Assembly (NCBI GenBank): GCA_030840545.1
Contig: JAVEEH010000013.1
Location: 1-6,121, forward strand
Length of the DNA: 6,121 nt
Direction: 5' to 3'
From: Frankiaceae bacterium
GTDB taxonomy: Bacteria > Actinomycetota > Actinomycetes > JAFAQI01
The stretch's first letter is position 1. Each line of letters opens with the position of its first letter. Shown here one piece after another: positions 1 to 5,321 of this stretch. The translations under genes and the position numbers were made by a program. The notes under the pieces are model-generated. The model made no database searches. It was given only the letters and a program-made list of their open reading frames with translations, and was not told where the DNA came from.

Positions 1-304
1 GCGCCGACGCGTCCAACCTCGCCGGGTCGACCGCGGCCAGCTCCCCGACCAGCCCCGCGGTGACCGGCAACGTCTCGGCGTCGGCGACCACCGCTGCCGG
101 GTGACGCGGCCGGTCCGGGTCGCCCGCCACGAGCGCGTCGAGCCACGCGTCGTCGGTTGCGGCCCACTCGACCGGGACACTCCGCATCTCCGGCGGCAGC
201 TCACCCGGCGTGGCGAGCAGCGACTCGGCCGCGAGCCGGTCGTAATACTCCTGCTCGACAGCCGTGTCCCCGGAAGCACTCCGGATCGCCAGCCCCTCGA
301 ACAT
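1..304 (-). CDS. DUF222/HNH-type (13E12-like) protein, N-terminal part only; runs off the left edge
   Basis: About 101 codons are visible on the minus strand, open to the window edge, beginning MFEGLAIRSASG. The visible part is acidic and soluble, with no signal peptide or membrane helix, and ends in GELAAVDPARLDASA, which resembles the start of the DUF222 domain in actinobacterial proteins that usually carry a C-terminal HNH nuclease motif. That HNH part would lie outside the window, so the nuclease assignment is inference. An in-frame ATG lies four codons upstream (316), but it falls inside the -10 hexamer of the promoter found here. The ATG at 304 lies 7 bases after that -10 box and is therefore preferred, giving a leaderless mRNA; no good Shine-Dalgarno sequence precedes either ATG. 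A LexA box overlaps the first codons, suggesting SOS induction; several 13E12-family genes of Mycobacterium tuberculosis are reported to be LexA-regulated. Coding status is firm, the family name moderate. Confidence 0.68.
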   Translation of the reverse strand, partial: MFEGLAIRSASGDTAVEQEYYDRLAAESLLATPGELPPEMRSVPVEWAATDDAWLDALVAGDPDRPRHPAAVVADAETLPVTAGLVGELAAVDPARLDASA

Positions 305-312
305 ACGTTCGA
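297..312. promoter_or_regulatory. LexA (SOS) box, perfect palindrome
   Basis: The sequence reads TCGAAC-ATAC-GTTCGA. All 12 fixed positions match the mycobacterial/actinobacterial LexA consensus TCGAAC-N4-GTTCGA. It overlaps the last base of the -10 hexamer, the inferred transcription start (304) and the first three codons of the minus-strand gene. A bound LexA dimer there would block RNA polymerase directly. The motif match is seen; repression by LexA is inferred from the known regulon. Confidence 0.85.
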
Positions 313-340
313 TCATAAGGGACGACCCCGACAATTTCAA
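305..340 (-). promoter_or_regulatory. Sigma-70/SigA-type promoter of the DUF222-like gene
   Basis: Read on the minus strand, TTGAAA (340-335) is followed by exactly 17 bases and then TATGAT (317-312). These are near-consensus -35 and -10 hexamers at the optimal spacing, rare in such GC-rich DNA. Seven bases separate the -10 box from the A of the ATG at 304, so transcription should start at that A and the message would be leaderless. The LexA box lies directly over this start. Transcription is inferred. Confidence 0.78.
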
Positions 341-426
341 GCCGGCGAATTGCTCATCAAAGATGTCCGCGAACGAGTGACGGTGCCTCACCCAAAGGAG
401 GTCCGGGAACCGGTCAGCCCAACCCC

Positions 427-612
427 TCAGCGAGAGCGAGAGCCGGCGGACACCAGGCCCACGCCGACCACGACGATGATCGGCCCCAGGATCGCCCACA
501 ATGTCGCGCCGCTCATCGAGCTGCCGCCGAGGACACCGAGGCCCTGCAACGTGAAGACGGCGCCGGCCAGCGCGACGAGCACGCCGATGCCGGTCAGCAG
601 TCGCCTGTTCAC
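427..612 (-). CDS. Small two-helix membrane protein, function unknown
   Basis: This 61-residue protein starts at GTG (612); an in-frame TGA lies only five codons upstream, so the start cannot be moved far. It begins with MNRR, a short basic N-terminus, then a hydrophobic segment at about residues 5-28 containing LQGLGVL, a short polar turn (about 29-36), and a second helix at about 38-56. It ends in SRSR. This looks like a small hairpin inner-membrane protein with both ends in the cytoplasm. Similar short proteins with an LQGLGVL-like motif and a WAxxGP motif are, from general familiarity, common in actinobacteria without known function. There is no clear Shine-Dalgarno sequence. It lies upstream of the DUF222-like gene on the same strand, but that gene has its own promoter in the gap, so they need not share a transcript. 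It is divergent from the gene at 669, with 56 bases between starts. Confidence 0.75.
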   Translation of the reverse strand: MNRRLLTGIGVLVALAGAVFTLQGLGVLGGSSMSGATLWAILGPIIVVVGVGLVSAGSRSR

Positions 613-668
613 ATGGCGATGCTGTCACGGCCGCGCGCCTTGCTTCCTGCCGCGACCGGGAACACACT

Positions 669-929
669 GTGGACGTGATCATGACCAAGCGGCACGACCG
701 GGACGCGAGCGCAGCCTTCATGGACGTGCCCCAACCCGATCCGTCGGCCGAGGTGGATCCGTTCTGGCTGCAGCTGCGCGGCGAGGCGACGCTGCCCGCC
801 CTCTACATGCCGCCGTCGATGCCCGGAAGCCATTCCCGGTGGATGCGGATGCTCGCGACCATGCTGATCTCGATCTTCATGCTGGCGACCACGCTCGGGA
901 TCTGCCTGACCTACGGACCGCCGAGCTGA
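669..929 (+). CDS. Small single-helix membrane protein, function unknown
   Basis: This is an 86-residue protein. Residues 1-56 are polar and proline-rich, with the segment DPFWLQLRGEATLPALYMPP (30-49) looking like a conserved core. Residues 58-60 (WMR) introduce one membrane helix at about 60-81, which contains two MLAT copies ten residues apart; the tail is only five residues. The basic residues just before the helix suggest a cytoplasmic N-terminus. The chosen start is GTG at 669 with a weak GGGA eight bases upstream; GTG 675 and ATG 681 are possible and would remove two or four residues. The next gene begins 29 bases after the stop on the same strand, so the two are probably co-transcribed. 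No enzymatic motif is visible, so it may be a small accessory subunit or anchor; this is a guess from size and topology. Confidence 0.75.
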   Translation: MDVIMTKRHDRDASAAFMDVPQPDPSAEVDPFWLQLRGEATLPALYMPPSMPGSHSRWMRMLATMLISIFMLATTLGICLTYGPPS

Positions 930-958
930 CCGACTGACGTCCGTCCCTGGGGGAACGC

Positions 959-1600
959 ATGACGAGTCGCTGGGCACGTATGGCACCGCTGACCGGACTG
1001 CTGGCCGTCCTGATCGCGTTCCTCGCGGTCGGCGTCATCGGCGGAAACACGCCGAACGCAAAGGACTCGGCACAGAAGGTCTTCGACTTCTACGTGAAGC
1101 ACCGCAACGCCCAGATGGGCGCTGCGTTCTTCCTCTCCCTCGGCGGCGGGCTGCTCATCTTTTTCTCCGCCACCTTGCGTCACGTGCTGGCGCGTCCACC
1201 TGCGCGGGGGCAGCTGGCGTCGGCTGCCTTCGGCGGCGGCCTCGTCGGCGCATCCGGCCTCCTACTCTCCGCAACCGCGCACCTCGCCCTGGCTGACAGC
1301 GGCAAGCACGGGAGCCCGACAGCCGCGCAGACACTCAATCTCCTCGACAACAACACCTACTTCCCCGCTGTCGTCGGGATCGCCGTCCTGGTCCTCGCAG
1401 CCGGCATCTCGATCATCCGCACCAGGGTGCTGCCGCTGTGGCTCGGCATCGTCGGAGTCGTCGCGGGGGTGGCGTCGCTGACGCCGGCCGGCTTCTTCGG
1501 CTTCCTCCTCGCCCTGCTGTGGATCGCCGTCGTCAGCGTCTGGCTCACCGCCAGCCCCGTCGGTGACGACCCGGTGGCGGCGACGAGCACCGCGGCCTGA
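959..1600 (+). CDS. Six-helix integral membrane protein, function unknown (DUF4386-like in style)
   Basis: This 213-residue protein has hydrophobic segments at about residues 9-28, 53-72, 87-111, 134-154, 158-175 and 177-197, so six membrane helices are likely. Between helices 1 and 2 is the polar loop NTPNAKDSAQKVFDFYVKHR, reminiscent of loops in actinobacterial membrane proteins annotated as hypothetical or DUF4386-like, where a DSA.KV..FY motif precedes the second helix. There are no transporter signature, heme ligands or catalytic residues that I recognise. The start at ATG 959 is well supported by GGGGGAA (949-955), three bases upstream. The C-terminus is a short polar Ala/Thr tail. It follows the 86-residue membrane protein by 29 bases, which suggests both act in the membrane together. 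It ends tail to tail with the LLM oxidoreductase gene, with 11 bases between the stops. Confidence 0.85.
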   Translation: MTSRWARMAPLTGLLAVLIAFLAVGVIGGNTPNAKDSAQKVFDFYVKHRNAQMGAAFFLSLGGGLLIFFSATLRHVLARPPARGQLASAAFGGGLVGASGLLLSATAHLALADSGKHGSPTAAQTLNLLDNNTYFPAVVGIAVLVLAAGISIIRTRVLPLWLGIVGVVAGVASLTPAGFFGFLLALLWIAVVSVWLTASPVGDDPVAATSTAA

Positions 1601-1620
1601 CCAGGCGGAAGTCAGAGCCG
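1593..1620. terminator. Candidate bidirectional terminator hairpin at a convergent gene junction
   Basis: Arms 1593-1601 (CGGCCTGAC) and 1611-1620 (GTCAGAGCCG) pair over nine base pairs with one bulged A (1616), around a nine-base loop. The hairpin contains the stop codons of both convergent genes. There is no T tract on either side, so this may be an intrinsic terminator of the actinobacterial type or simply a 3'-end stabilising structure. Confidence 0.35.
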
Positions 1621-2502
1621 GGCGACGACCTGATCGCCGAAGCCGGCGACCGCGCGCACGAGCTCCACGCGGGACTCACCCGGCAGCGTCACCGTGGCCC
1701 AGGTGACACCGAGGTCGGACATCGCCTGCAGCTCATCGACCACTGCTGCGGGTTCGGGGCTCGCCCGCGCGAACATGTCCAACCCGGACGGCATGAACAC
1801 GACGTCGATCGGCTGCGTGCGACCGGTCTCGCGAGCCAGCTCGCGCATGAGCTGGATCCGCGCGCCAAGCTCCTCGAGTGACTCCAGGCCCGGAGTGCGC
1901 AGATGTCGTGCGGCCTTCTGCGGGCTGGGCATCGGGACCCAGCCGGAGCCGAGCTCCACGGCGCGACGGATCGCGCGCTTGCTGTTGCCGCCGACCCAGA
2001 TCGGTGGTCCGGGTTGCTGCACCGGCCGCGGCAAGGACAGGACGCCATCGACCGGCTCACCGGACCAGGCACGGGTCATGAGCCGGATCGTGTCGTCGAG
2101 GACATCGTTGCGGCGCTCGAAGTCCGCCCCGACCGCGGCGAACTCACCTTCGAGGTAGCCCGCGCCGACACCAAGGATGACCCGACCACCGGACAGCACG
2201 TCGAGGGTCGCGATCGTCTTCGCCGAGAGCAGCGGATGCCGGTACGCCGGCACATAGAGGTTGGTCTGCAGCCGCAATGTCGAGGTCGCCGCTGCCGCAA
2301 ACCCGAGCGTGATCAACGGATCGACCGTGTGATGCCCACCTCCGGCGATCCAGGACTCCGGCGGCGCCGGGTGGTCGGTCACGAAGACTGCGGCGAAGCC
2401 CGCCCCTTCCGCGGCTCGCGCGAGCTCACCCACGGCCGCGCCGGTCAGGAACTCCGCGGCAGCATCGACGCGATGCGTCGGCAACCCGAGCGAGACCTGC
2501 AT
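1612..2502 (-). CDS. LLM-class F420-dependent oxidoreductase (luciferase-like TIM barrel)
   Basis: This 296-residue protein belongs to the bacterial luciferase-like superfamily, in the branch where coenzyme F420 usually replaces FMN. Such enzymes transfer hydride between F420/F420H2 and an alcohol, aldehyde or unsaturated substrate in the cytoplasm. Visible family features are the early strand MQVSLGLPTH, GAGFAAVFVTDHPAPP (34-49), the long block about 82-121 with YRHPLLSAKTIATLD, SGGRVILGVGAGYLEGEF, and PPIWVGGNSKRAIRRA (166-181) near the cofactor phosphate site. Length is normal for the TIGR03619-like group. The frame is open to ATG 2556, but that would place 18 odd basic residues ahead of the family start. 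ATG 2502 overlaps the stop of the upstream flavin oxidoreductase as TGATG, with GGGGA six bases before it, so I chose 2502. Translation is likely coupled to that gene. Substrate unknown; F420 use is inferred from family. Confidence 0.9.
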   Translation of the reverse strand: MQVSLGLPTHRVDAAAEFLTGAAVGELARAAEGAGFAAVFVTDHPAPPESWIAGGGHHTVDPLITLGFAAAATSTLRLQTNLYVPAYRHPLLSAKTIATLDVLSGGRVILGVGAGYLEGEFAAVGADFERRNDVLDDTIRLMTRAWSGEPVDGVLSLPRPVQQPGPPIWVGGNSKRAIRRAVELGSGWVPMPSPQKAARHLRTPGLESLEELGARIQLMRELARETGRTQPIDVVFMPSGLDMFARASPEPAAVVDELQAMSDLGVTWATVTLPGESRVELVRAVAGFGDQVVARL

Positions 2503-3686
2503 CACGCGTCCCCGGCGAGGACGCACCGCGTGCCCGAGTAGATCGTCGGCATGCACTTGTTGCAGTGCACGCAGAGCCCGTCCTGACGCGTGCCGGACCG
2601 GAACGTGTTGACGAGGTCCGGCTCGCGCAGCAATGCGCGCGCCATCGCGACGAGGTCGAAGCCCTCGGCGACGATCGCGTCGATCGTCTCGCGCTTGTTG
2701 ACGCCGCCGAGATAGATCAGCGGCATCGTGAGCGCCGCGCGGAACTGCCGCGCGTAGTCGAGGAAGAAGGCCTCCTCGAAGGGGTATGCCGGAAACAGCT
2801 TCGGTGCCAGCAGCCGCAACCCGGGGCGGACGTATCGCGGTTGGGACGCCAGCATCTCCGCCAGCGGCACGTCGCCCCGGAAGAAGTACATCGCGTTCTC
2901 CAGCGAGCTCCCGCCGGTCAGCTCAAGCGCATCGAGCATGCCATCGTCCTGGAACAGCCGGGCGATCTCGATGCTCTCGTCCAGCCACAGGCCGCCGGGC
3001 ACCCCGTCGGTCATGTTGAACTTCGCCGTCACGGCCACCCGGTCGCCCACCGCGTCCCGCACCGCCCGGACCACCTCGCGCGGGAACCGGGCGCGACCCT
3101 GCAGGTCGCCGCCGTACTGATCCCGTCGGCGGTTGAGCCGGGGGCTGAGGAACGAGCTCAGCAGATAGCCGTGCCCGAGGTGCACCTCGACCGCATCGAA
3201 TCCCGCCTCGACCGCGCCGGCGGCCGCTCGCGCGAAGTCGGACCTGACCCGGTCGAGGTCGGCCGGCGAGGCGGCCGGAACGAACCCCTTCGCGGGCGCG
3301 CTGAACCGCCGCGAGGGGGCGAGCGACCGTCGCTTGTTGGATCGCGCGTCGGCCACGAGCCCGGCGTGGCCGAGCTGCGCGCAGGCCGCGGTGCCCTCGG
3401 CGTGCACGGCGTCGGTGACGCGCCGCAGATCCCGCGACGTGTCGGCGTCGAGCACCAGGCAGTGCGGCTGGACCCGGCCCTCCGGCGCGACCGCGCAGTA
3501 GGCCACGGTCGTCATGCCGACCCCACCCCGCGCCACGCGAGCGTGGAACTCGACCAGCTGGTCGGTGACCCGCCCGCGGGGCGTGGCGCCTTCGAAGGTC
3601 GCCGCCTTGACCACCCGGTTGCGCAAGGTCACCGGGCCCAGCCGCGCCGGGGCGAACGCACCCGTCGACATCACCGGTGGGGCCAT
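2502..3686 (-). CDS. Old Yellow Enzyme-type NADH:flavin oxidoreductase with C-terminal Cys cluster
   Basis: This 394-residue protein is an FMN-binding TIM barrel that should reduce activated C=C bonds (enone or enoyl type). Family motifs in order are LGPVTLRNRVVKAAT (16-30), QLGHAG (104-109, FMN contacts), HLGHGYLLSSFLSP (169-182) with the substrate-anion pair H169/H172, NRRRDQYGG (185-193), and LGGVN (326-330) plus MARALLREPDL (348-358) for the FMN phosphate. At the end lie C372, C375, C378 and C388 (C-x2-C-x2-C-x9-C), resembling the iron-sulfur ligands of 2,4-dienoyl-CoA reductase and trimethylamine dehydrogenase, but the protein stops six residues later and lacks their FAD/NAD(P) domains. 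An external electron donor is therefore likely. ATG 3686 is six bases after a possible -10 box, consistent with a leaderless start; ATG 3671 is the alternative. It is the first gene of an operon with the LLM oxidoreductase. Confidence 0.9.
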   Translation of the reverse strand: MAPPVMSTGAFAPARLGPVTLRNRVVKAATFEGATPRGRVTDQLVEFHARVARGGVGMTTVAYCAVAPEGRVQPHCLVLDADTSRDLRRVTDAVHAEGTAACAQLGHAGLVADARSNKRRSLAPSRRFSAPAKGFVPAASPADLDRVRSDFARAAAGAVEAGFDAVEVHLGHGYLLSSFLSPRLNRRRDQYGGDLQGRARFPREVVRAVRDAVGDRVAVTAKFNMTDGVPGGLWLDESIEIARLFQDDGMLDALELTGGSSLENAMYFFRGDVPLAEMLASQPRYVRPGLRLLAPKLFPAYPFEEAFFLDYARQFRAALTMPLIYLGGVNKRETIDAIVAEGFDLVAMARALLREPDLVNTFRSGTRQDGLCVHCNKCMPTIYSGTRCVLAGDA

Positions 3687-3698
3687 GGGCGGACCGTA
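3687..3698 (-). promoter_or_regulatory. Possible -10 box and leaderless start for the OYE-LLM operon
   Basis: On the minus strand TACGGT (3698-3693, a TANNNT hexamer) lies six bases before the ATG at 3686. No Shine-Dalgarno sequence is present and no good -35 box is seen. Three bases of this hexamer are inside the palindrome, so a repressor there would occlude it. Confidence 0.45.
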
Positions 3699-3718
3699 CC
3701 TGACGACCCGTCAGGTAC
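3696..3718. promoter_or_regulatory. Perfect 23-bp palindromic operator between divergent redox genes
   Basis: Arms GTACCTGACG (3696-3705) and CGTCAGGTAC (3709-3718) are exact inverse complements around a 3-base centre, ACC. The site lies in the 50-base gap between the start codons of the flavin oxidoreductase and the Ddn-type reductase. It overlaps the proposed -10 box of the left gene and lies just upstream of that of the right gene. The size and symmetry are typical of operators for dimeric TetR-family repressors, especially the core CTGACG-N3-CGTCAG. No regulator is encoded in this window, so the regulator family is inference. Confidence 0.75.
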
Positions 3719-3724
3719 TCCCGC

Positions 3725-3736
3725 TATCCTCGTCCG
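3725..3736 (+). promoter_or_regulatory. Possible -10 box and leaderless start for the Ddn-SDR operon
   Basis: TATCCT (3725-3730) ends six bases before the GTG at 3737. A weak -35-like CTGACG (3700-3705), with a long 19-base spacer, lies inside the left arm of the palindrome. There is no Shine-Dalgarno sequence before GTG 3737, which fits a leaderless message repressed through the palindrome. Confidence 0.5.
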
Positions 3737-4219
3737 GTGCGCGTAGGACTGGACAGCAGATTCGGGAAAGCCGTCATCAAGATGGCGGGCAGCAAGACGT
3801 TCATGCGGATCGGCCCCAAGGTGGTGCCGCATGTCGACCGGTTCCTGCACAAGGTCAGCGGCGGCAAGTTCATCTCCAGCGGCGGGCTGCTGCCGTCGAT
3901 GGTGCTGACCACTACGGGCGCGAAGACCGGTCAGCGCCGGACGACGCCCCTCGCCACCAAGCCCGAGGACGATGGCTGGTTCGTCGTCGGCAGCAACTTC
4001 GGGCAGACCAAGCACCCGGCCTGGACCGCCAACCTCATCGCCAACCCGGAGGCCGACGTCTCCTACAAGGGCAGGAACACTCCCGTGACGGCGCATCTGC
4101 TCACTGCCGAGGAGAAGGCCGAGGTGTGGCCCCGGCTGGTGAAGTTCTACCCGAACTACGACGTCTACGTCGATCGCAGCGGCCGCGACCTGCGGGTCTT
4201 CCGACTCGACCCGAGATAG
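3737..4219 (+). CDS. Ddn-family F420-dependent nitroreductase/quinone reductase
   Basis: This 160-residue protein belongs to the Ddn family (deazaflavin-dependent nitroreductase, split beta-barrel fold), which uses F420H2 to reduce quinones and, in M. tuberculosis Ddn, nitroimidazoles. Visible motifs are LTTTGAKTGQRRTTPL (57-72), the F420-binding loop region, and VVGSNFGQTKHPAWTANL (83-100) followed by NPEADV. Near the end comes FYPNYDVYVDR, whose tyrosines Y138, Y141 and Y144 have the same three-residue spacing as the active-site tyrosines Y130, Y133 and Y136 of Ddn. The amphipathic, basic N-terminal 45 residues may contact the membrane, where menaquinone is found. Start GTG 3737 follows a -10-like box by six bases. 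It diverges from the OYE gene across a palindrome and is followed 10 bases later by a dehydrogenase gene. Family is secure; the physiological substrate is unknown. Confidence 0.92.
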   Translation: MRVGLDSRFGKAVIKMAGSKTFMRIGPKVVPHVDRFLHKVSGGKFISSGGLLPSMVLTTTGAKTGQRRTTPLATKPEDDGWFVVGSNFGQTKHPAWTANLIANPEADVSYKGRNTPVTAHLLTAEEKAEVWPRLVKFYPNYDVYVDRSGRDLRVFRLDPR

Positions 4220-4222
4220 CCC

Positions 4223-4242
4223 GCGCGACGTGCGCGTCGCGC
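4223..4242 (+). other. Hairpin burying the start codon of the dehydrogenase gene
   Basis: Perfect 8-bp arms GCGCGACG (4223-4230) and CGTCGCGC (4235-4242) enclose the tetraloop TGCG. The GTG start codon (4230-4232) lies at the top of the stem and in the loop. The hairpin starts three bases after the upstream stop codon and no Shine-Dalgarno sequence is near, so translation probably depends on ribosomes arriving from the upstream gene. The structure is seen; the control is inferred. Confidence 0.5.
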
Positions 4243-5267
4243 TGACCGGCGGCACCGGCTACGTCGGCGCGTTCACGGTCCAGGCCCTCCTCGCCGCCGG
4301 TCACCAGCCGCGGCTTCTCGTGCGGAGCCGCGAACGGCTCGCCGCAAACGTCGCGCCGCTCGGGATCGACGTCGACGACCTGGACGTCGTGTCCGGAGAC
4401 ATGACCGACGCCGACGCCGTTGCCACTCTGATGGACGGTGCCGAGGCCGCGATCCACGCTGCGGCCGTCGTCGCTGCTCTCAACCGCGCCGACGCCGACC
4501 ACACCATCGACGTCAACGTCCGCGGCACCAGGACCGTCGTCGACGCAGCGCTCGGCGCCGGCTGCGACCCGGTCATTCACGTCTCGAGCGTTGCCGCGTT
4601 GTTCAACCCGGCCGAACCGGTCGTGCACACGGACCTGCCGCCCGCGTCACATGCCGCCAGCCCCTACACCCGCTCCAAGGCACTCGCCGACGAGCTGGTC
4701 CGGCAACGACAGGCAACCGGCGCTCCTGCCGTCATCGTCTATCCCGGTGGCGTCAACGGACCGGCCGCCGGCAGTGCCTACGGCGAGGTCGCCGCCGGGT
4801 TCGTGTCGATGCTCAAGACGGGTTTCCTCGCACTGGACGATGGCGGCATCGCGGTGATCGACGTACGCGACCTCGCCGCGGTGCTCGTCGCCGGCCTTGA
4901 GCCGGGGCTCGGTCCGCGCCGGTTCATGGTCGGCGGTCAGATGGTCACGTTGCCCGAGATCGGGGTCATCATCCGCACTCTCACCGGGCGTCGCTTCCCC
5001 GTCTTGCCCACCCCGGGCGCAGTGCTGCGCGGCCTCGGCCGCGTCAGCGACGCCCTACGCCGCGTCGTACCTTTTGACACGGTTTTCACCGCCGAGGCGA
5101 TGGCCCTGCTGACGCTCGCACGGCCGACCGATGACACCGCGGTGCACGAGCAGCTCGGTATCCGCTATCGGGACCCCACCGAGACGATCGAGGCATCGCT
5201 GCGTGCGCTCCATGCCGGCAGCATGCTCTCCGCCAGACATGTCGGTTTGCTCGCACGACCCGGCTGA
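4230..5267 (+). CDS. Extended SDR NAD(P)-dependent epimerase/dehydratase or dehydrogenase
   Basis: This 345-residue protein has a Rossmann fold. The dinucleotide-binding motif TGGTGYVG is at 6-13, followed by GDMTD (56-60), HAAAVV (76-81) in place of the usual NNAG, NVRGT (96-100) and HVSS (117-120). The catalytic pair is Y146-x3-K150 in SPYTRSK. YPGGVNGP (171-178) and DVRDLA (211-216) are typical of extended SDRs such as dihydroflavonol reductase-like and steroid dehydrogenase-like proteins. The C-terminal half would bind the substrate and contains a hydrophobic stretch about 257-295, but no clear membrane anchor. GTG 4230 is the only start that keeps the glycine motif at the N-terminus. It lies 10 bases after the Ddn-like gene, so both belong to one operon. 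Probable role: oxidation, reduction or epimerisation of a carbonyl/alcohol group on the substrate handled by the cluster; the exact reaction is unknown. Confidence 0.9.
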   Translation: MRVALTGGTGYVGAFTVQALLAAGHQPRLLVRSRERLAANVAPLGIDVDDLDVVSGDMTDADAVATLMDGAEAAIHAAAVVAALNRADADHTIDVNVRGTRTVVDAALGAGCDPVIHVSSVAALFNPAEPVVHTDLPPASHAASPYTRSKALADELVRQRQATGAPAVIVYPGGVNGPAAGSAYGEVAAGFVSMLKTGFLALDDGGIAVIDVRDLAAVLVAGLEPGLGPRRFMVGGQMVTLPEIGVIIRTLTGRRFPVLPTPGAVLRGLGRVSDALRRVVPFDTVFTAEAMALLTLARPTDDTAVHEQLGIRYRDPTETIEASLRALHAGSMLSARHVGLLARPG

Positions 5268-5321
5268 CAGTGGTAGGACGACGCCAGGCGCGCCAGCGCT
5301 GTCGACGTCCTGGGGGTTCCG
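5268..5321 (+). promoter_or_regulatory. Leader region of the secreted-protein gene with strong ribosome binding site
   Basis: The 54-base gap holds a clear Shine-Dalgarno sequence, GGGGG (5312-5316), five bases before ATG 5322. AGGACG (5275-5280) and CGTCCT (5306-5311) are inverse complements and could pair around a 25-base loop containing the palindrome GGCGCGCC (5287-5294). This may fold the leader. No convincing -10/-35 pair was found, so the gene may be read through from the dehydrogenase gene or use an alternative sigma factor. Confidence 0.4.

Noticed and set aside
394..402. Excellent Shine-Dalgarno-like sequence AAAGGAGGT on the plus strand
   Set aside because: No ATG, GTG or TTG lies at a usable distance downstream, and the position is between two minus-strand genes. 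Probably chance.
849..895. Two near-identical 17-base direct repeats (849-865 and 879-895), 30 bases apart
   Set aside because: They encode MLAT-L repeats within one membrane helix; low-complexity hydrophobic coding explains them.
101..937. 278-codon plus-strand open frame
   Set aside because: It crosses the DUF222-like gene, its promoter, the 61-residue gene and the 86-residue gene in different frames, and its translation is low-complexity and basic.
1903..2541. 212-codon plus-strand open frame antisense to the LLM gene
   Set aside because: Translation is Arg-rich without motifs; the minus strand carries well-matched family blocks.
2503..2556. 18-residue N-terminal extension of the LLM protein starting at ATG 2556
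   Set aside because: It lies inside the coding end of the upstream gene, is basic and unlike the family N-terminus, and the TGATG start with its own GGGGA is better.
2565..3746. Long open frame of 393 codons on the plus strand, antisense to the flavin oxidoreductase
   Set aside because: It is rich in Arg, Pro and Gly with no recognisable motif. The opposite strand has complete Old Yellow Enzyme motifs. It is a typical shadow frame of GC-rich coding DNA.
3671..4255. 194-codon minus-strand open frame antisense to the Ddn-like gene
   Set aside because: The plus strand encodes clear Ddn motifs, and this frame would also cross the divergent promoter region.
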